Below, piece after piece: positions 39,201 to 54,200 of a stretch of 64,000 nt of DNA. The notes under the pieces were generated by a model, which was given only the letters and a program-made list of their open reading frames with translations, ran no database searches and was not told where the DNA came from. The position numbers and the translations under genes are program-made. The DNA is taken from assembly GCA_021234535.1 (NCBI GenBank), contig CM037843.1:4482820-4546819 (forward strand), in the 5' to 3' direction. The DNA comes from Stichopus chloronotus (lineage: Eukaryota; Echinodermata; Holothuroidea; Aspidochirotida; Stichopodidae). Position 1 is the stretch's first letter, and each line of letters starts with the position of its first letter.

Positions 39201-42200
39201 ATCTCGTTTGGTGAAATAAAAAACTGTAGGCTTTACAACAAAGCCCCCTCCCACCACATCGATGGCCAGGAACAGGTGCTTCCAGGATGTTGTACGCTGC
39301 CAACAACCTAGCCTTGAAGTGTGGATCTCATGATTCTAAGTTATTACAAGGAAACATCAATCTATGAAAATGGTAATAGCTTGGTTTGCTTACATCTAGA
39401 ATATTTCACCTATTAAATAGCGTTCGCGATCTCTCGTTCACCTTTTAAAAACTCTTAAGGTCGACGAACGCACTAACACATGCGCCTTGTGATTCACAAT
39501 GATAGTGTGATAATTAAGTCAGTGACAGTATTGAAAATATTCGTAGATCCAGAAACGCCACCTTTATTTTCCCATTTCGTTACCCTTTGTAATAGCCAAA
39601 AATGTTTTAAAAATTCTGATTCAATAGTCCAGGTCCGGAGCTGTCGAGCACAAGCATGGACCGACTCCGGATACAGATATATTCGGTACAATATTCATGA
39701 CTGTAGTCTATCACTGAGGTCCTTTTCCTCAAACTTTTCCTCAAATTTCCAAAACAGAGGAGTTTGAGCCTTTTTCTTTTACAAATGAATTATTTCCCAT
39801 GAAGTAACACACACGAATTAATTCAATTTCCCACTGTTTGGCAAAGACAGTGCCACATACAACAAAGAAGATCTTGCGTACTTGTGATACTCCTTCTCGA
39901 GTTAGAAATTTGCCGCAGTTGCGTTCCAGTATTTGCCCCTTGCCTGTCAAAAATACAAGAACTGTAAAATCGAAACACAAAAAACAAGCAAAGAACAAAC
40001 AAAGCCCGGTGCTTGCAATATTGCTGTCATATCATGTTAACTTCATGGCAACAAGTAACCCCTTGCTACATTTCGTCCAAACAAATTATAATTGTTTGAC
40101 CTTAGTTATTATCGACTTTGTTCAAACATGGACATCAAGCAGGGAGAAGTTCACCTTTGTAACATCGTACCAGCAGCGACAGAGATTTGATATCTAAATG
40201 AACCCCATGGTATATATCAATTTATTTTCATCTTTTCGTTTGTTCCAGGATATTCTCATTAACACGAAAAGCGACAAACCGGCTGAATTTTATGGCATCT
40301 TTCAGACAATCTTTAATCAACGATACATGGGTAATGGTCTGTTCAGTGAAGTAAATACCAGCAAGTGGGAGGAAAAGAGGAAAATGTTTAATCCAGCTTT
40401 CAAAAGAGGGTGAGAATAAAAGATAAAAGAGATAAAAGATAAAAAGAAAATTGTGTGTTGATAGTTTACTTTGAAAGTGTTCCTGTCTAAGGAATTTTTA
40501 GTGCAAGAACAGTGGTATTTGATTGAAGTAGGTAAGCTATGGTTTACTTATTGGTATCTCAACAGCATGTTCTGCATGGAAGATGCAAATACTCGAACCA
40601 ATACCTGAGGTAACTTTCATTGTGGAAATCTGTGAAATCATAGCACACAATATAATGGAACAAATGGCTTATTTTTCTTTACAATCGTCATGGCCTAAGA
40701 GTAAATATTGCAATATTTAAACATTGCGCCTTTATATCAACAAGTACGGTAACTTTTCATTGCTGAAAAATTTCAAGGGTAATGAGACCACACGGATTTT
40801 CGCTCTTATATTCCCATGTTCCATGACATATTGAATTAAGAATTGTGGTAAATGAAAAGAAACCGTTACCATGCAGAGCCCCCTTTTTGAAACAAGCAAT
40901 ATGGTGCCTTATGAACGCGCGATATTGGTGTGATGTTAGAAATGCCTGTAGCAAAATAGTTTCTTCATTCGGTTAAGATTTCCGAAGTGTCTTTGGAATA
41001 TTTGCTGTAACATATACCTTGATAATACGTGATGGATTTGATTTTCAAGTTTTCTCGCACTTGTGGTCCGATGAACATCTTGTTAATGTTTGATTCCTCG
41101 CGGGAATCTTTTGCCATGGTGATTCGATGTGTGTGTGCGCGTGTGTGTATAGTGAACAAAAATCTTCTAATCATCTTATCTCTTGAAGGGGAAGTACAAG
41201 TTGTATGAAAGTTGGGGGTAACTGTTTTTGTGTGTGTGTCGAAGAATGTTACGTGTGGTCAGAATAGAAACAAACTTCGTTTACATTCTCTCTCTCTCTC
41301 TCAAAAAAGAGACAAATATTGATCGAACTCGTAATGTATTTCATGCGTTTTAAGATAATAGGATATTGAAAGTTTTCATGTAGGTCAAAGGTCACATTTA
41401 GTCATTGCAGGTCATGGAGTAAAAAATTTTAAGGATAGCTGTTGAAGAGAAGATACGATACAATCCAACGATGGTGTGTTGGTCGGACATACAAAGATTT
41501 CGGCTGATATTGCCGTTGGTGTTGGTCAATGGCAAAGTCATTCCAAGTCACCAAAGGGTAGAATAAGTGTGTGCAGTGTCAGGAACCACAAATTGCGTAA
41601 GCTTAAAAATTGCAGCGTGTGTGCCCTTGAGTTAGCAGTATTGTAAGGGTTTTCCTGAAGGTCAACGGTCATGGGGTCATCAGAGATTTCAAAGAACAGA
41701 GTTGTAGACAGTCTAATTTCAAAAGTGCAATAACGCCACACTGCAAGTTAGGCTGTAGCTGCAGATGGTAGGCCTACAAAGATGATTGTTGGGTTGATTT
41801 AAGTATGGTCAAACACTAAAGTATGGTTAAGCGTGGTTCAACATAATTTATGGTCTAAAAGGTGAATGGAAATATTTAAATTAGCTTACTAGACAATCAA
41901 CTGACTTTCAAGGTGAAATTACCATGAACGAAGAGAAATTCAGTCTTAAAATTCTTTGCCTGTCTATCATAATATATGAAAGGCAGTGTGTATACTTTAA
42001 CAATATTGGTTATTGATTATGATGTTCGTTGGTGCAACACAATAGGATTAAAGTGCTCCACTTTACATGGTTTCCATTGCCTTTGTAGTGCGAAATATCA
42101 GATTCGTCACCAGAGGAAACTGATGTTTTAAAATATTACTCTTATTTTAAAGAATCTTTCAAGTTAGGAGAGTTTGGACCAGGTACATGACAAACGATGT

Positions 42201-45200
42201 CATAGCCCGATTCTGAAATTGCTACTCGGATCCGAAGTTTCTCAAACGTGCATTGCACGTGTTGCAATATATACCCCTGGTGTTTGCCTAACCTTAAAAA
42301 CGCCTTATTGATATGATCGTCCGTAAGATACATATGGTGTTATGGTCACGTGCAAGCAACATTATGACCCCGAAATTCTTAGCCTAAAACAGAAGTTACA
42401 TATTCGGATACCAGAGTGCCCGACTTTATGGACCCAAGGTACTTGAATTCTTACACCCGGCCAATGTACTGAAACACTAATTCGTAGCTAGGAAATTACT
42501 AGTAGTATTTCTATTCAAGAACGGGATACAAAGCTAAATTTCAAAATGGTATCTCAGTTGTTGAAGGACATCTGCCGCAGTGGACAGACTACACTGACAG
42601 AACTTGCCTGATTTTTATTGCGGCTTTACTCTGGTAATAACAGACTCACATTCGAATAGCTACATCTCAAGAACCAAGGAAACAGAAAGTATAATGAGAT
42701 GCATGGTACGAAAAGTTCTGGTTTGTCTTGGCCCTTTTTTAATATACCAGCTATCTTATTGGACTGATGGATCAATACAACAGCAGCGTCCAGGAGTTGG
42801 TTTCACATCTAAAACCAATGTCAGATGGGAAGACAGAAATACTAATGGCAAACGAATTAAACAAGGTTGCCCTCGATATCATTGCTAAGGTAAAGATTAT
42901 TGATTTGGTTCCATATTCTGTAGTCAAAGGGAGAGTTTGTAGTGATACGGCAAATTTCATGCACTTTTCAGGATATTTTGAGGTTCTGTGAAATAAGAGA
43001 AGTGATGTATATGAATACATTACTTTGTTTCAAAATTTTTAAGCTCTGCGCCACGAACAACGTTGCTCCACAGTACACTTAAAATGTCTTCTCATTATCG
43101 ATTACCGATCTGACCTGGTCTTTGCATTAATTCAAGACTACAAACTAGTCGGCACAGTTGCTCATCACTGTGTGAGTTTCTTCGATTAAATACTGTGTGG
43201 CAATTTATCATCTTATCTTTGCACGATATCAATGAAACTCTGTAGCAGAATCGTTTGTAGGTTCTCTCTCATGACAGTTTGAATTTTGGACTGTAATTTG
43301 ATATGTGGTATTCCACTCCTTTGTCTCCATCTGATGTTTGGACCAGAATCGATACCTCTGTCATTACCCTTACCAGTTGGATGAAGTGACTGCCCTCCAT
43401 TTGATACATCCATTCTCTCTCTCTGTCAATTTCATGGTTGATTTTAATTCCTAGCATTGTATGAACTAGACATAATTTGCTAATCTGTCATTATTGACAG
43501 AATCGTTGTCCAACGTCAACCTCTAATAGTAGGTTCTGCTCAAAATTTAGATTTTGTGGATTTTGTGGATAGTCGTGTCAATGGAAAGGAGGTAAGTACA
43601 AACTCCTTTCGTCTGCCATAAAGCTTAATTATATTGCATGATATTCTACCAGTAACTGCAGAGTACCTCCTATTTCAAAGTCATTAGCTAAATAAACCAC
43701 ATGTTGTGCCAATCAGATGAAATGCAAGTATGCAACCTATTGGCAGATAATTTGCGTATCTTTGTGTCGTGTGAAATTTTGCTAAGTTACGATAAATTAA
43801 TTGTCAATGTCTCATTGATACAGGTTGCATTTGGCCTTAATAACTTGAATGTTATAGCTGACGATTCTTCTCCATTTTGCAAAGCAGTGTCCCAATCATT
43901 TGCTGGTTTAGTGTGGCAATTGCGAAGGCCGTACATATGGCAGGTGAGATATGTGGTCGTGCTTTCCTTCATGCAAATACGTATATATGAATTACTTGTT
44001 TTTGTCACTCTTTAGGCTTAAACAAATCGTAACCTATAGCTATGTAATATCATTATATGTGTTACGTACCATTGTATGGTTGTGGCGCCTTGTTGTAAAC
44101 ACAGCATCTCCAGAGTATAAGTATGGACAGATGCCATACTTGGTATGTTTAGTTACCATATAGAGTACAAGAAACCTGCAGTTGTTGCAATTGGTGGAGG
44201 TCAGTGGTCAACTGAAGTCAGCTGAAATCAAAAAGAAAGAACGATGTCAATACAACAGCGCAAGAACAAAAGACTGAACTTATCTCACATTTAAAGTGTC
44301 CATCAATCATATTAATTGCAAGATTTTCATTTTCTGGGAGTCAGAGACAACTTAGGTCATATCAAAGGTCATACTGTAAACACATATACTGTGAACACGA
44401 TATCTAGAAAGTGTAAGCTTTTAAGTGATAGCATGTATTAAGTTACTGTACCACACAAATTAATCAAAAGAGAAAAAGAGTTATCTTGGTTTGGGTTAAG
44501 ATCAAAAGAACAACTTAGGTAAGTAATGGTAAAACTGTGCAACTTGTACAACAAAATCTCAAGAACATAAACGTGGAATAATCTCATATATAGTTCTCTT
44601 ATAACGTATGATAATCAACTACATCAGGACCAGAAAATACACTTTTGGTGGATGTCAAAGGTCAGTTTAGGTCAGCAGACTGAGATAAAAATGTTTAAAT
44701 CTGTAAATAAAATATCGCACTCGAAGGCAAGTTAGAGTGAGCTTATGCATGCTATTTAATAAACCACAATGAGTACAGGTTCTTGTTGTTCGGTTAAAGG
44801 TCAATGGTTATTTCAGGTCAGCAGAGATCAAACTGTGAAAATCGTGTACTCACAATAGCTCAAGAACCTTTTGTAATGTAATACATGACATTTTGATCAA
44901 TCACATTGTTTAGAAGAATTTGAATGTTTTATGTTCATATCACTTGTAAACATATCTCAAAAATGAATTTTTAGGTGATTACTTGTATACCACGGGATGT
45001 TGATCATTATCAATGAGAACAGATACCGTATTGTTTTTGACTGATGTCCTTTGGTGTTCAAGTCTGCCGAGATCAATTTTTGGCAACCCTGCGAACACAG
45101 CCTCTCCAGAGTGGATTTATGGAAATACAGTATGTTATATTTTGGGTATGCGAGAAGATTATCAGAATGTTTCATTTCAAAATCAGTAATTTATTGCTAC

Positions 45201-48200
45201 TGACCTGTCTTCAAAGACACTGGTCTCCGAAACACCCTTGAAGGACAGATATCTTTCCCGTTAATTAGACATTGTACAATCTTTGTCGCTTCTACCCGTG
45301 AATCAATATTTTTATGATACTTGGGGATGTTTTGTGGATCATTTATACCTCATGTGTATCTTGATAACTAGCTCAGTCAAAGAAAATTGAAATGGCAGTG
45401 GCACTGCTGAGAATCTTGAATCTGTCATTGACTCATTGTGTTAAAAATTACACCGATTCTTGACTTAATTCGTTCTTGGTAAAGAGAGTGTGGACATTCC
45501 TTATACTTGTGCCTTGTAATGGCAATGTTCCATGCATCTTCTCAGAGTTCCTGTTTCTTATTGATTGATTACTGAGACAGCTGGACTATTGTAGAGGGCA
45601 TCATTGAAACCACAATGCATTGTTATATTCAAGCTAAATTGTACTTGTAGAGACGTTTTCGATTGAGCAATTGTCCTTTCATAATCCATACAAATTGATC
45701 ACTGATGTCGTAATATGGACCTTTATGCAGAGAGTTGAGTGGCCATGGTAGTTGTTAAATTTAATCGCCCTCAAAACCCATTTGTTGAGTCTGTTTTTAT
45801 CTATCACCCATGATATTTTAAAGAATACTCAAGAAATAAAGCAATACAAGCCAACATGCTAACCCGTTTACGTTCTAGTCAACTAAACATATTGCTCTTT
45901 CAGTGCGTTTACAAAACTTATCGAAACGTTACATTGCAGCAGAAGTTTGATTTTTTTTACAGGTGATGTACACGTTAGAGGAAATGCCCATGAGCTTATC
46001 ATCCCGACAAGCAAGTAGTAGATCGGGAAAGACTGTTTTGTTTTGCTCCAGTGCACTTGATTGGTTTGTTAGATCTCTCTGACTATGGTCGTTCCCTGTG
46101 CATTCACAGTGGTCATATACAATAAGAGGGACACATCTCAATAGTGCTTGAAAATATCACATGCTTGGATGGGTATTAACAGTAGGGTTATTACAATACA
46201 GCGCCTGGGCGCTGCCTTTTTTCAAGTAGCTAATGGCAAATTCCTCTCATGTAGCCCCTTTTTTCTCATCCTAGAAGGAAGATCCTCTATCTCAAATCTG
46301 CTTCCATGGCAATCTTTTTTCTCTACTTGTTAAATGAGTCAGTGGACGTTTGTATCTTCTCCCGCCAGTTTGATTTTCGTCAAAAGAATCGGTCAGTCAT
46401 GAGGGACACCGTAGAAGCGATAAAGCTGATGCGACAGACGGCGAAAACGTGTATCCTGCAGAGGATAGAAGACATAAATTCTGGTAAAGAATATCCTCAG
46501 GATATCTTGACTCACATTTTGAAGATTTCTAACAATCTCGAGAGCGACGACTTTGGGTTGGAAGAAATGATTGATGAATTTCTCACTTTCTTCATTGCAG
46601 GTGAATTTCTTTGTCTTCTGCTATCCTGTATTCATTGCGTAGACCACCTGTAGTGAATGCAACCATTTGTTTATATGTTTTGGCTACTCTGGTCGTTAGC
46701 ACTTACCGAATAATACTATCAGTTCCATGGTTGTCAACTGGCAACCTACTGCCCAAATCACCTAACTTACGGCCAAATTTAAAATAAAAACACACAACAG
46801 TATCCTGTAAAAGCTTTGAAAGATGATCGTTTTCAAGTAAATGGAATAGTTACACACGTTTTCTTGAAACTGGAGTCGATTTTATTGAGGTGTAATAGAA
46901 TAAGAAAAGCAAGGAGGAACATTTTGTGACTTTAAAGGTGAGTAATCATCCTAAATATTTTCATTGAGGTGTATTTGTCATCTGTTCCTCTCTTTTCGAT
47001 AAGTGTAATTTTTTATTCCACTATGTTACACAAACCTCATTCAACCAAAAAACTAAACTTGCTACAGTGTGTGAGGCAGGTTGGTTCACAAGTTGGCCTT
47101 AAATCCATAAAGACCAATCAGGAGAATGATGCTAAAGGTGAGTGTTAAAAGGGTAATGTAAGCAATTGTGCTAAGACGGATACTCGCTGCTACTGCTAAA
47201 TTTACTACTTGATAGAAAATACGAAATTCCTAAAAATAGACGTAAATCTTTGGGTCTCTGTGTAGTTTTCTTATCTGAGACTTACGACATGATGGTGCTC
47301 TTCAGGACACTTGCTACCTGAAAGCATCTTTATTGAAAGTTTGTCACCCTTTGACAGAGGACTTAAGGGGTGTATTTATGTACCTACGAAGAGATTAATT
47401 GTCAAGTTTTAAGAATTTCAGGGGTGGTCTGGCTGTAAGAAATTTAAGTTCCAAGCACATGGAACATGTGGTCAGGTTTCCTCAGTAACAATGGCCCATA
47501 ACCTGTTAGAAAGCTACATTTGCAAGATCTTCACGTCATTCCTATCTTTCGAGGTCAAGAAACGACAGCCCAGTTGATGTCATTCACTTTTGAACTAGCC
47601 GGAAGAAACCCAGAGGTGTATGCAAAGTAAGTTGAAAGGTATTGGGGTAAATTGGGGTAAGTTGTTGGGTATTGAAGTAAAGGTCTGATTTCACAGAAAA
47701 CTTTGCTTACTTGTTGGTTTACTCCTTTTACTTTATTTTGTGCCAAAATAGGAGATCCTATAAGTAAGATCATAGTCTGTATCAACATTCAGTATATTAT
47801 GAGTATGACTCCCTCAATTTTGATGGGGAGTCGGTGAAGTTACAGAGATGAGAGAGGAAACAAGTTATTTCTGAGTAGTGCCTTGCCGGACAATGCAGCT
47901 ATGAGACTTACATTTCCTTTTAGACTAGTACTTTGACGAAGTTGTGTAAAATTCGTTTAAAATTAGAAACTCGTCACACTTGAGCAAACTAGAGACAAGG
48001 TGTCATGAAAAATGGGTCATAGCTTCATATACTTCTGTTCAGATCTTGTCATTTCTTTCGTTTGCTTCTGACCATTCAGAATGCAAGAGGAGGTGGATCG
48101 TGTTATTGGAGACAAAGAGAAAATCTCGTATGAAGATATTTCACAGCTTGACTACATGACTATGGTATGCATATATTTCCCTTCTCATTAAAACTCTCAA

Positions 48201-51200
48201 CAATAAAGAGGAATGTCTAGGTATGAGACTGAATGGGATAACTGAATGTGATAACATGACAGCCGTTGCATGGCGGAAGCGACAAAGGAAGGACAGATGA
48301 AGAAGAAAGAAGAAAGAGGAGACTGGAAAGGACTGATTAACAAGAAATAAAACTAAAAGAATATAAAAATATATATAGTTAGCAAATGTAAGTCATCTAA
48401 AATTGATCTCAGTACCTCAGTACATTCTTGTTCCAGCAGAAGCTACCGAACAATCACATCCTCTGACGGTGCTGGCTTTTATTATTCTTTTCACTTGTAT
48501 CCAGGTGTTTAAAGAGGTACTGAGGTATGCACCTCCTGTTGCTGGAGTAATAAGAAAAAGTTTGAATGACATTGTGATCAATGGCTACAAAATTCCAGCA
48601 GGGGCAGCAATCAGGGTGAGTACCGAGGTTTCCACAAGTGTGTTACCAAGATGCAGTTTAATAAGCCTCTGAAAATCTTGCTGACCTGACACTTCTTGTT
48701 TTCGCATAACCCTACTAAGTCCTGTCAGCTAAATATTTTCATTTGGTGTCACACGAGGTGTATTTTACATTGACTGTATGTGTTACTTAATTGAAATCTT
48801 GTATTAGACAATAGTGTTTCTCTGCTAGTCAGGCGATTTCTTAAGATCGTCCAGGACCCCACTTGGATCTGCAAGAATTATGCTCTGAATCTATAGCATT
48901 AACAAACAAAAAGGGATGGGCAGTATGCTTTGATTTTTCATCAGTGAAATGTTCTAGTATGTACTAAGCTCTAGTTGGTACTTCTGTTTGATATTTTTCC
49001 TACTCACGCCATATCAGTACTGCTCACTTCTCTCTTACTTCCAAACCAAGAAGGTTTAACAATTTGCAGTTTAAATTTTAAAATCTTCTTCCATTTTGGA
49101 TAAGATCTTTCCCTGTTTGGATCACCTATACCCGAGCCTGTATATCAGGATATTTTCCACACCACGGTCGCTTCTAGCGGACCGTTGCCTGGACTTGTTG
49201 CCGATGTATTAGCCTTTGCCCCTTCCTTTACCTAGCTCTGGAACCACCTTTCTGCTGGTTTCTGGTACCCCTAAAGAACTTAAAAGGAGCTTAGAAGGAG
49301 CCGGTGGTCAGACTTCGCGTTGGTCTCCCGTCTGGAAACCTCCTCCTAGAGCTGCTTTGGAATTTATCCCTGAAGACGTCTGTTCCTCTTAAGGGGAGCG
49401 AAAGCATCCTTGGATTGGATTAATTCGATGGCTATCTTTATTGCCGAGACATTCTCTCTTTTCAGTCAATTTCACTTCGACCTGGCAAACTGGTCGAAGG
49501 GTTAACCTAGATAGGGAACCAATTGCAAAGAACAGTAGCAGCTGACTGATATCTCTCCTGGGATGCTTGTCCTGTGAAGCATCATTACTTCGGTCATGAG
49601 CATGAAGATGGAGGATTACTTTATTCCGACTCTAGCTCTTCCGAGACCCTACAAGACATTCTCCACTTTACTCCTATGTTGGTCTTTGCAGGTGCCGGAT
49701 GTGATTCCCTGCTCGTCCCTCAATCGTTCAATAGTCTCCTGAGTGATTCCTTTTAGTCTTAGTAGGAGACCTTCAGTACTAGGTCCTGACGAAATGGAAG
49801 GAAGTCCACTTCTTAACAGCGGTCAAGGAATTAAACCTGTTGCAACAGGTGTTTCCAGTGGCTGGTAGACGGGGAGCCACATGTTCTCCCCGTTGCGGTT
49901 AACTTCGAGTCTCTTTCAGAATTGGATTGGCGGGTCTCTTCTGGTACTTCCAAGCCGAGATGGTGTCTGAAAATAGACCCTTTCTTCCACGTCCGGAGAC
50001 CCTGCCGTGTTTCCTGTAGAGGACTCCGTTGCGGAAACTGAACCCTGGAACATGTCTTCCTCTTCGGAGTCCTCCTTTCATCGATCCCGGGAGATCTATC
50101 AACTCTTGACAGTCAAGACGTCTCCGTTGTGCCAGGAAGTATTTTCTTCCAGCCTAGTAAGTTGGGCGGGTGAAAGCTGTTCGGAAGCCTCTGCGGGCGC
50201 TGATGCGAGACCGAGAACAGATCAGGGAGCTGGTCCGGGAGCACGATACTGACATCTTGGTGGGGACCGCAAAGGAGACAGGGAGACCGTGAGTGAGACG
50301 TAAACTGGGACAGAGAAAAGCTGTGGGTTCGACTGGGGTCCGTAGTAGAAACCGTTCTGCCTTCTGGCCCGGTGGGACTTCTGACATAGAAAAGATCTCT
50401 GTCTTGGGTCCAGTGCTAGAAGTTGGCGTTGGAACTGGACTGGAGTCCACGGTGGTGGTTCTCATTTTTGGGGGGAATCGTCTTTCCTTTCGACGAAAGT
50501 AATGTTTTCCTCTATTTCCCTCCTTGCGGGAGAAAAAATGAGAAAATTGCTGAAAAACGACAAGACGAATTCTTCGCAGTGCAAGCGGGAAGGCACTGCA
50601 GGGATAACAAAGCCTCAAAGGTGAACAACAGGAAAGTTGATACACCTCAGTAATTATACACGAAATGTGTATAAGTGCATGTACATTTATGGAAATTATA
50701 GGTTAAGAAAAGAAAGAAATACATTAAGTCCCTGCTTAAGGGGATTATGAGACATCATAATTCAACTTATTTTAATCAGTTAAATTTAACGAGGGTAAAA
50801 TAGTGGCACGGTCCTCTGAATTTCCAAGGTGTATAACTTGAGATATGAACAATAGTAGTGACTGAAACTTTGAGAACACGATGTTGTGACAGTATTTAAA
50901 TATTCAACAGGCCCGTTCCAAGCTCGATTAAACATGATTTTGCCATGTACATGGCAATTAATACACCTGTCATGCAAATTTGAAACATCTGAACTACTTT
51001 GTGAGAACGAAATTTAATCGACTATGACTATACATATCATCTCAGAGGAGGTGGTAAACCTGACCTGAGACGATGGGGTTTTGCAACAAGTTTAAACTCA
51101 CTAAAACAAAAAGGTGCTGTTGCAGAAGATATGGCTTTTTAGTGTTGACTAACGGCATCAGTCGAGGTGTTTTGCAAACACATTTGTTTCACATTTCTTA

Positions 51201-54200
51201 ACGATATTCTCAGTGTTTTGTTCTCCTATTAAAAAAAAAAAAAACTAATTCCCGAATTTCTTTTGGAGATGTTTGTTTTTATCTAACTACTTGTACCTTA
51301 GATGGATATAGTCTTGATGCATTCTTTAATAAGTTGTACTGCATGTTTACAGTATGAAATAACTGTTCGACGGATTTTAACCGTTTTGTTTGGATTAAGT
51401 CTATTTAGGTAGTGAACAGTAGGTAGTGAACTTTAAGGTAGTGAACTTTAAGGTAGTGAACAACATTTATAAGTTAACCTTCATTTTGGAAACATTCTCT
51501 GCCTAACTTAAAGACCTTAAAATTGTAATGTCATAAACACAGCGATGCCCTGTGTCTCCCTTCACGCAATGGCTGATTTCTCGGCCTTCCGACGTCCCTT
51601 CCTTCACAGGACTGGCATCGAGACTTTATATGAGGAATCAAACAGAAGGTCGACACGAAGTGTAGACCAGCAAATCTCAAGATTGCTCACGGAACATTTG
51701 TCCAGTGTGCCTGGGACAGTCTCGTTCCCTCAAGCTTAGAACCGAACTGTAGGTCAATCTCATGTAAACCAATGGGGCCAATTCTCCGAGGTGGACCGAT
51801 AAATGTCCCGATTTAGAGAGAGGAGCAGACAAGACTCGAAACCTGACTCCGTAACTAATGATGGAGGAAGATGATTCGGACGAGTTTAAAGCATCACTAC
51901 GTACCTCACGTACTCATTCCATCAACAGTTGAGGTGATCAAGACGAACCTCAGGCTTCCGAAAACAGTGCCAGAGATCTCCGGAACTCGGAAAGGGACTG
52001 GATTAACCAGGATCGATCTGACAATGTCTGCATGCATTTGTACCACTCATGCCTGTAGACATCGCGTAGTGTGAAAGATTTGAGTGAATGGTATTCAAAT
52101 AGGGTGAGCCTACAAACCAAAATGAACATGGCTTTCCGTGTTGCATGCAGAGTGTGCAGTTACCGTACAGGAGTGACCCTTCTCTTGGTGGTCGTTCGTC
52201 CCAAACAAAGAAGAAAAATAGGCAGATCATAAAAATTATGTAAGGCCAGATCATAAAAATCTGAAACCGCTGAGCTAAAACTTATTTCAAGAAAACCACG
52301 TTTACATGGAAGCTATACACCCAATGGCGAATTGAGGTGGACGAGAGGCTATAGAACCTAACCCCCTTCCCCTCCCGGTTGATGGCAAGATATTTGTAAT
52401 GAAATGGTGGTATCACGGTGAAAGGTTTACCGTAGACTACGTCCTTTGTTTTACAATATTCACGACCTTAGTATGTATATCATTATTCAGTCACACGGAG
52501 AGCTTTGAGCTAAGCTCCTAGCCCGTGCACACATACAAACACTTGCATATGTTCCCAATTATGGGAACAGTATGTCGACTTCGCCCCCCCCCCCCCTCTT
52601 TCGGTTTCACCCTGTTTTGTGGAGTTGTTACCACTTGTGAAGTCATTCACACCGTATCTGTCCTTTGCATTTCAATGGAAAGCCATTTGCTCTTAAGATG
52701 GTGGAGATGCAAACCTACAAATCAAAGCATTGTTCTGACCCAGCTGCTTTTTTAAAGATTGGTTTATTTAAATGAAGTTGCCATGTGAATGATATTAAAC
52801 TGGAACCTCCGAATAAAGGAAAGAAATACCTTTGAGCCAACAGTAGTATTTACTGATTTGGTGGGTCTTTATTTAAAGTAGTAGAAGGAATTAATTATTC
52901 CGGTTACAGGAAATAGGAGAGCACGTCAAAAGGTTTGCTCCACGACAGTTCCTCACCTAACAGTGTTTCTTTTTATTATGGCTCACTGGTGGATCACATC
53001 AGAAACGACTGATGTGTCCATCAACCTCCTCGAAATGTAAGCAGTGACCAGAGTCGTCATTGCATTATAGGTTAGGATAACGACAGAGGCAGAGTTAAAT
53101 CTTTAAAGTAGATTCTGGCGGTGTAAAGGGACGTACATTAGTTGTGCGGAGACAGGTAAGTTTTTCATTCATAGATATCCACGAAAGATGAGTTTGGGAT
53201 TTCTTTACACAGGATGTTCTGTGAACAATAACTTTCATTTATTCCTGTTTTTCTCACTTTCACTCTGATATTATCATTGTGTGCCTCAAATATTTTAGAG
53301 ATAAAACGGCCATTAAAATGCATGACTTTTTATGACTCTTTTCTCTTCAGCTTAGCCATTATGCTCTCGGGAGGGATGAGAGATTCTGGGATAATCCTAA
53401 CAAATTCATTCCGGAACGTTTTCAAGAGGAAAGTACCAGGTAAAAATGATACACTTAGGAAATCAACTTAATAAAAGAAAACAGAGGAACTCTCACTGAA
53501 AAAAAGGAATGTTTGCAATTGTTAACCATCTTCAAATTAAAATTCTAACCTGCCAAGTTGAAATGCCAACTTTAGTAACTTTAAACTCTTATTTATAACT
53601 TCATAAGACCCACAAGTAAATTTGAAATGGGTTCATATATTTGTCACATCTAATAAAGTGGTGCCTCATCTGCAGTTCTGTTATATCAACTTGGGAAATT
53701 TCAGATGTTTTCTTGACGTTATAAGAAATTACTCTCTTTGTCTTTTTTAATAGACACTTGTATGCCTACTTTCCATTTACCTTGGGTCAAAGAGTATGCA
53801 TTGGACAACATTTTGCAATGGTAAGTGAAGATCACAATTACTCCTCTGATAGGACAAACGAACCCAAAGGCTAAACCGGGGGGGGGGGGGGGTGAGATGA
53901 AATGGAAGGATAAAAGGAGAACAGGTGCTTCCAATGATGTATCTTTGAAACTTAAGTCTACCAATAGAGATTATCGGTGGCGGAGCTAGCAGTTTCAGTC
54001 AGAGAGGGCGAAAATGGCTCTTAGGGGCGCTGCATGATAGAAATACCAATTGCTCACCACTGAAAGGGGGTGCCGGCCTGACTATTGGGGTTCCCATATG
54101 AAGAGGGTTGCGATTTTAGGCGCCATTTTGTCTCCAACTGCGCAATCAGTGGAAGAATAAGGTCGTATAGTTAAAGGCAAAATGGCGTGAATGAGCTAGT

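Noticed and set aside
50154..50645. 163-codon minus-strand open frame rich in Ser, Pro and Arg
   Set aside because: No domain recognised; it sits in a GC-rich decayed insert where long chance frames are more likely. Kept only as part of that insert.
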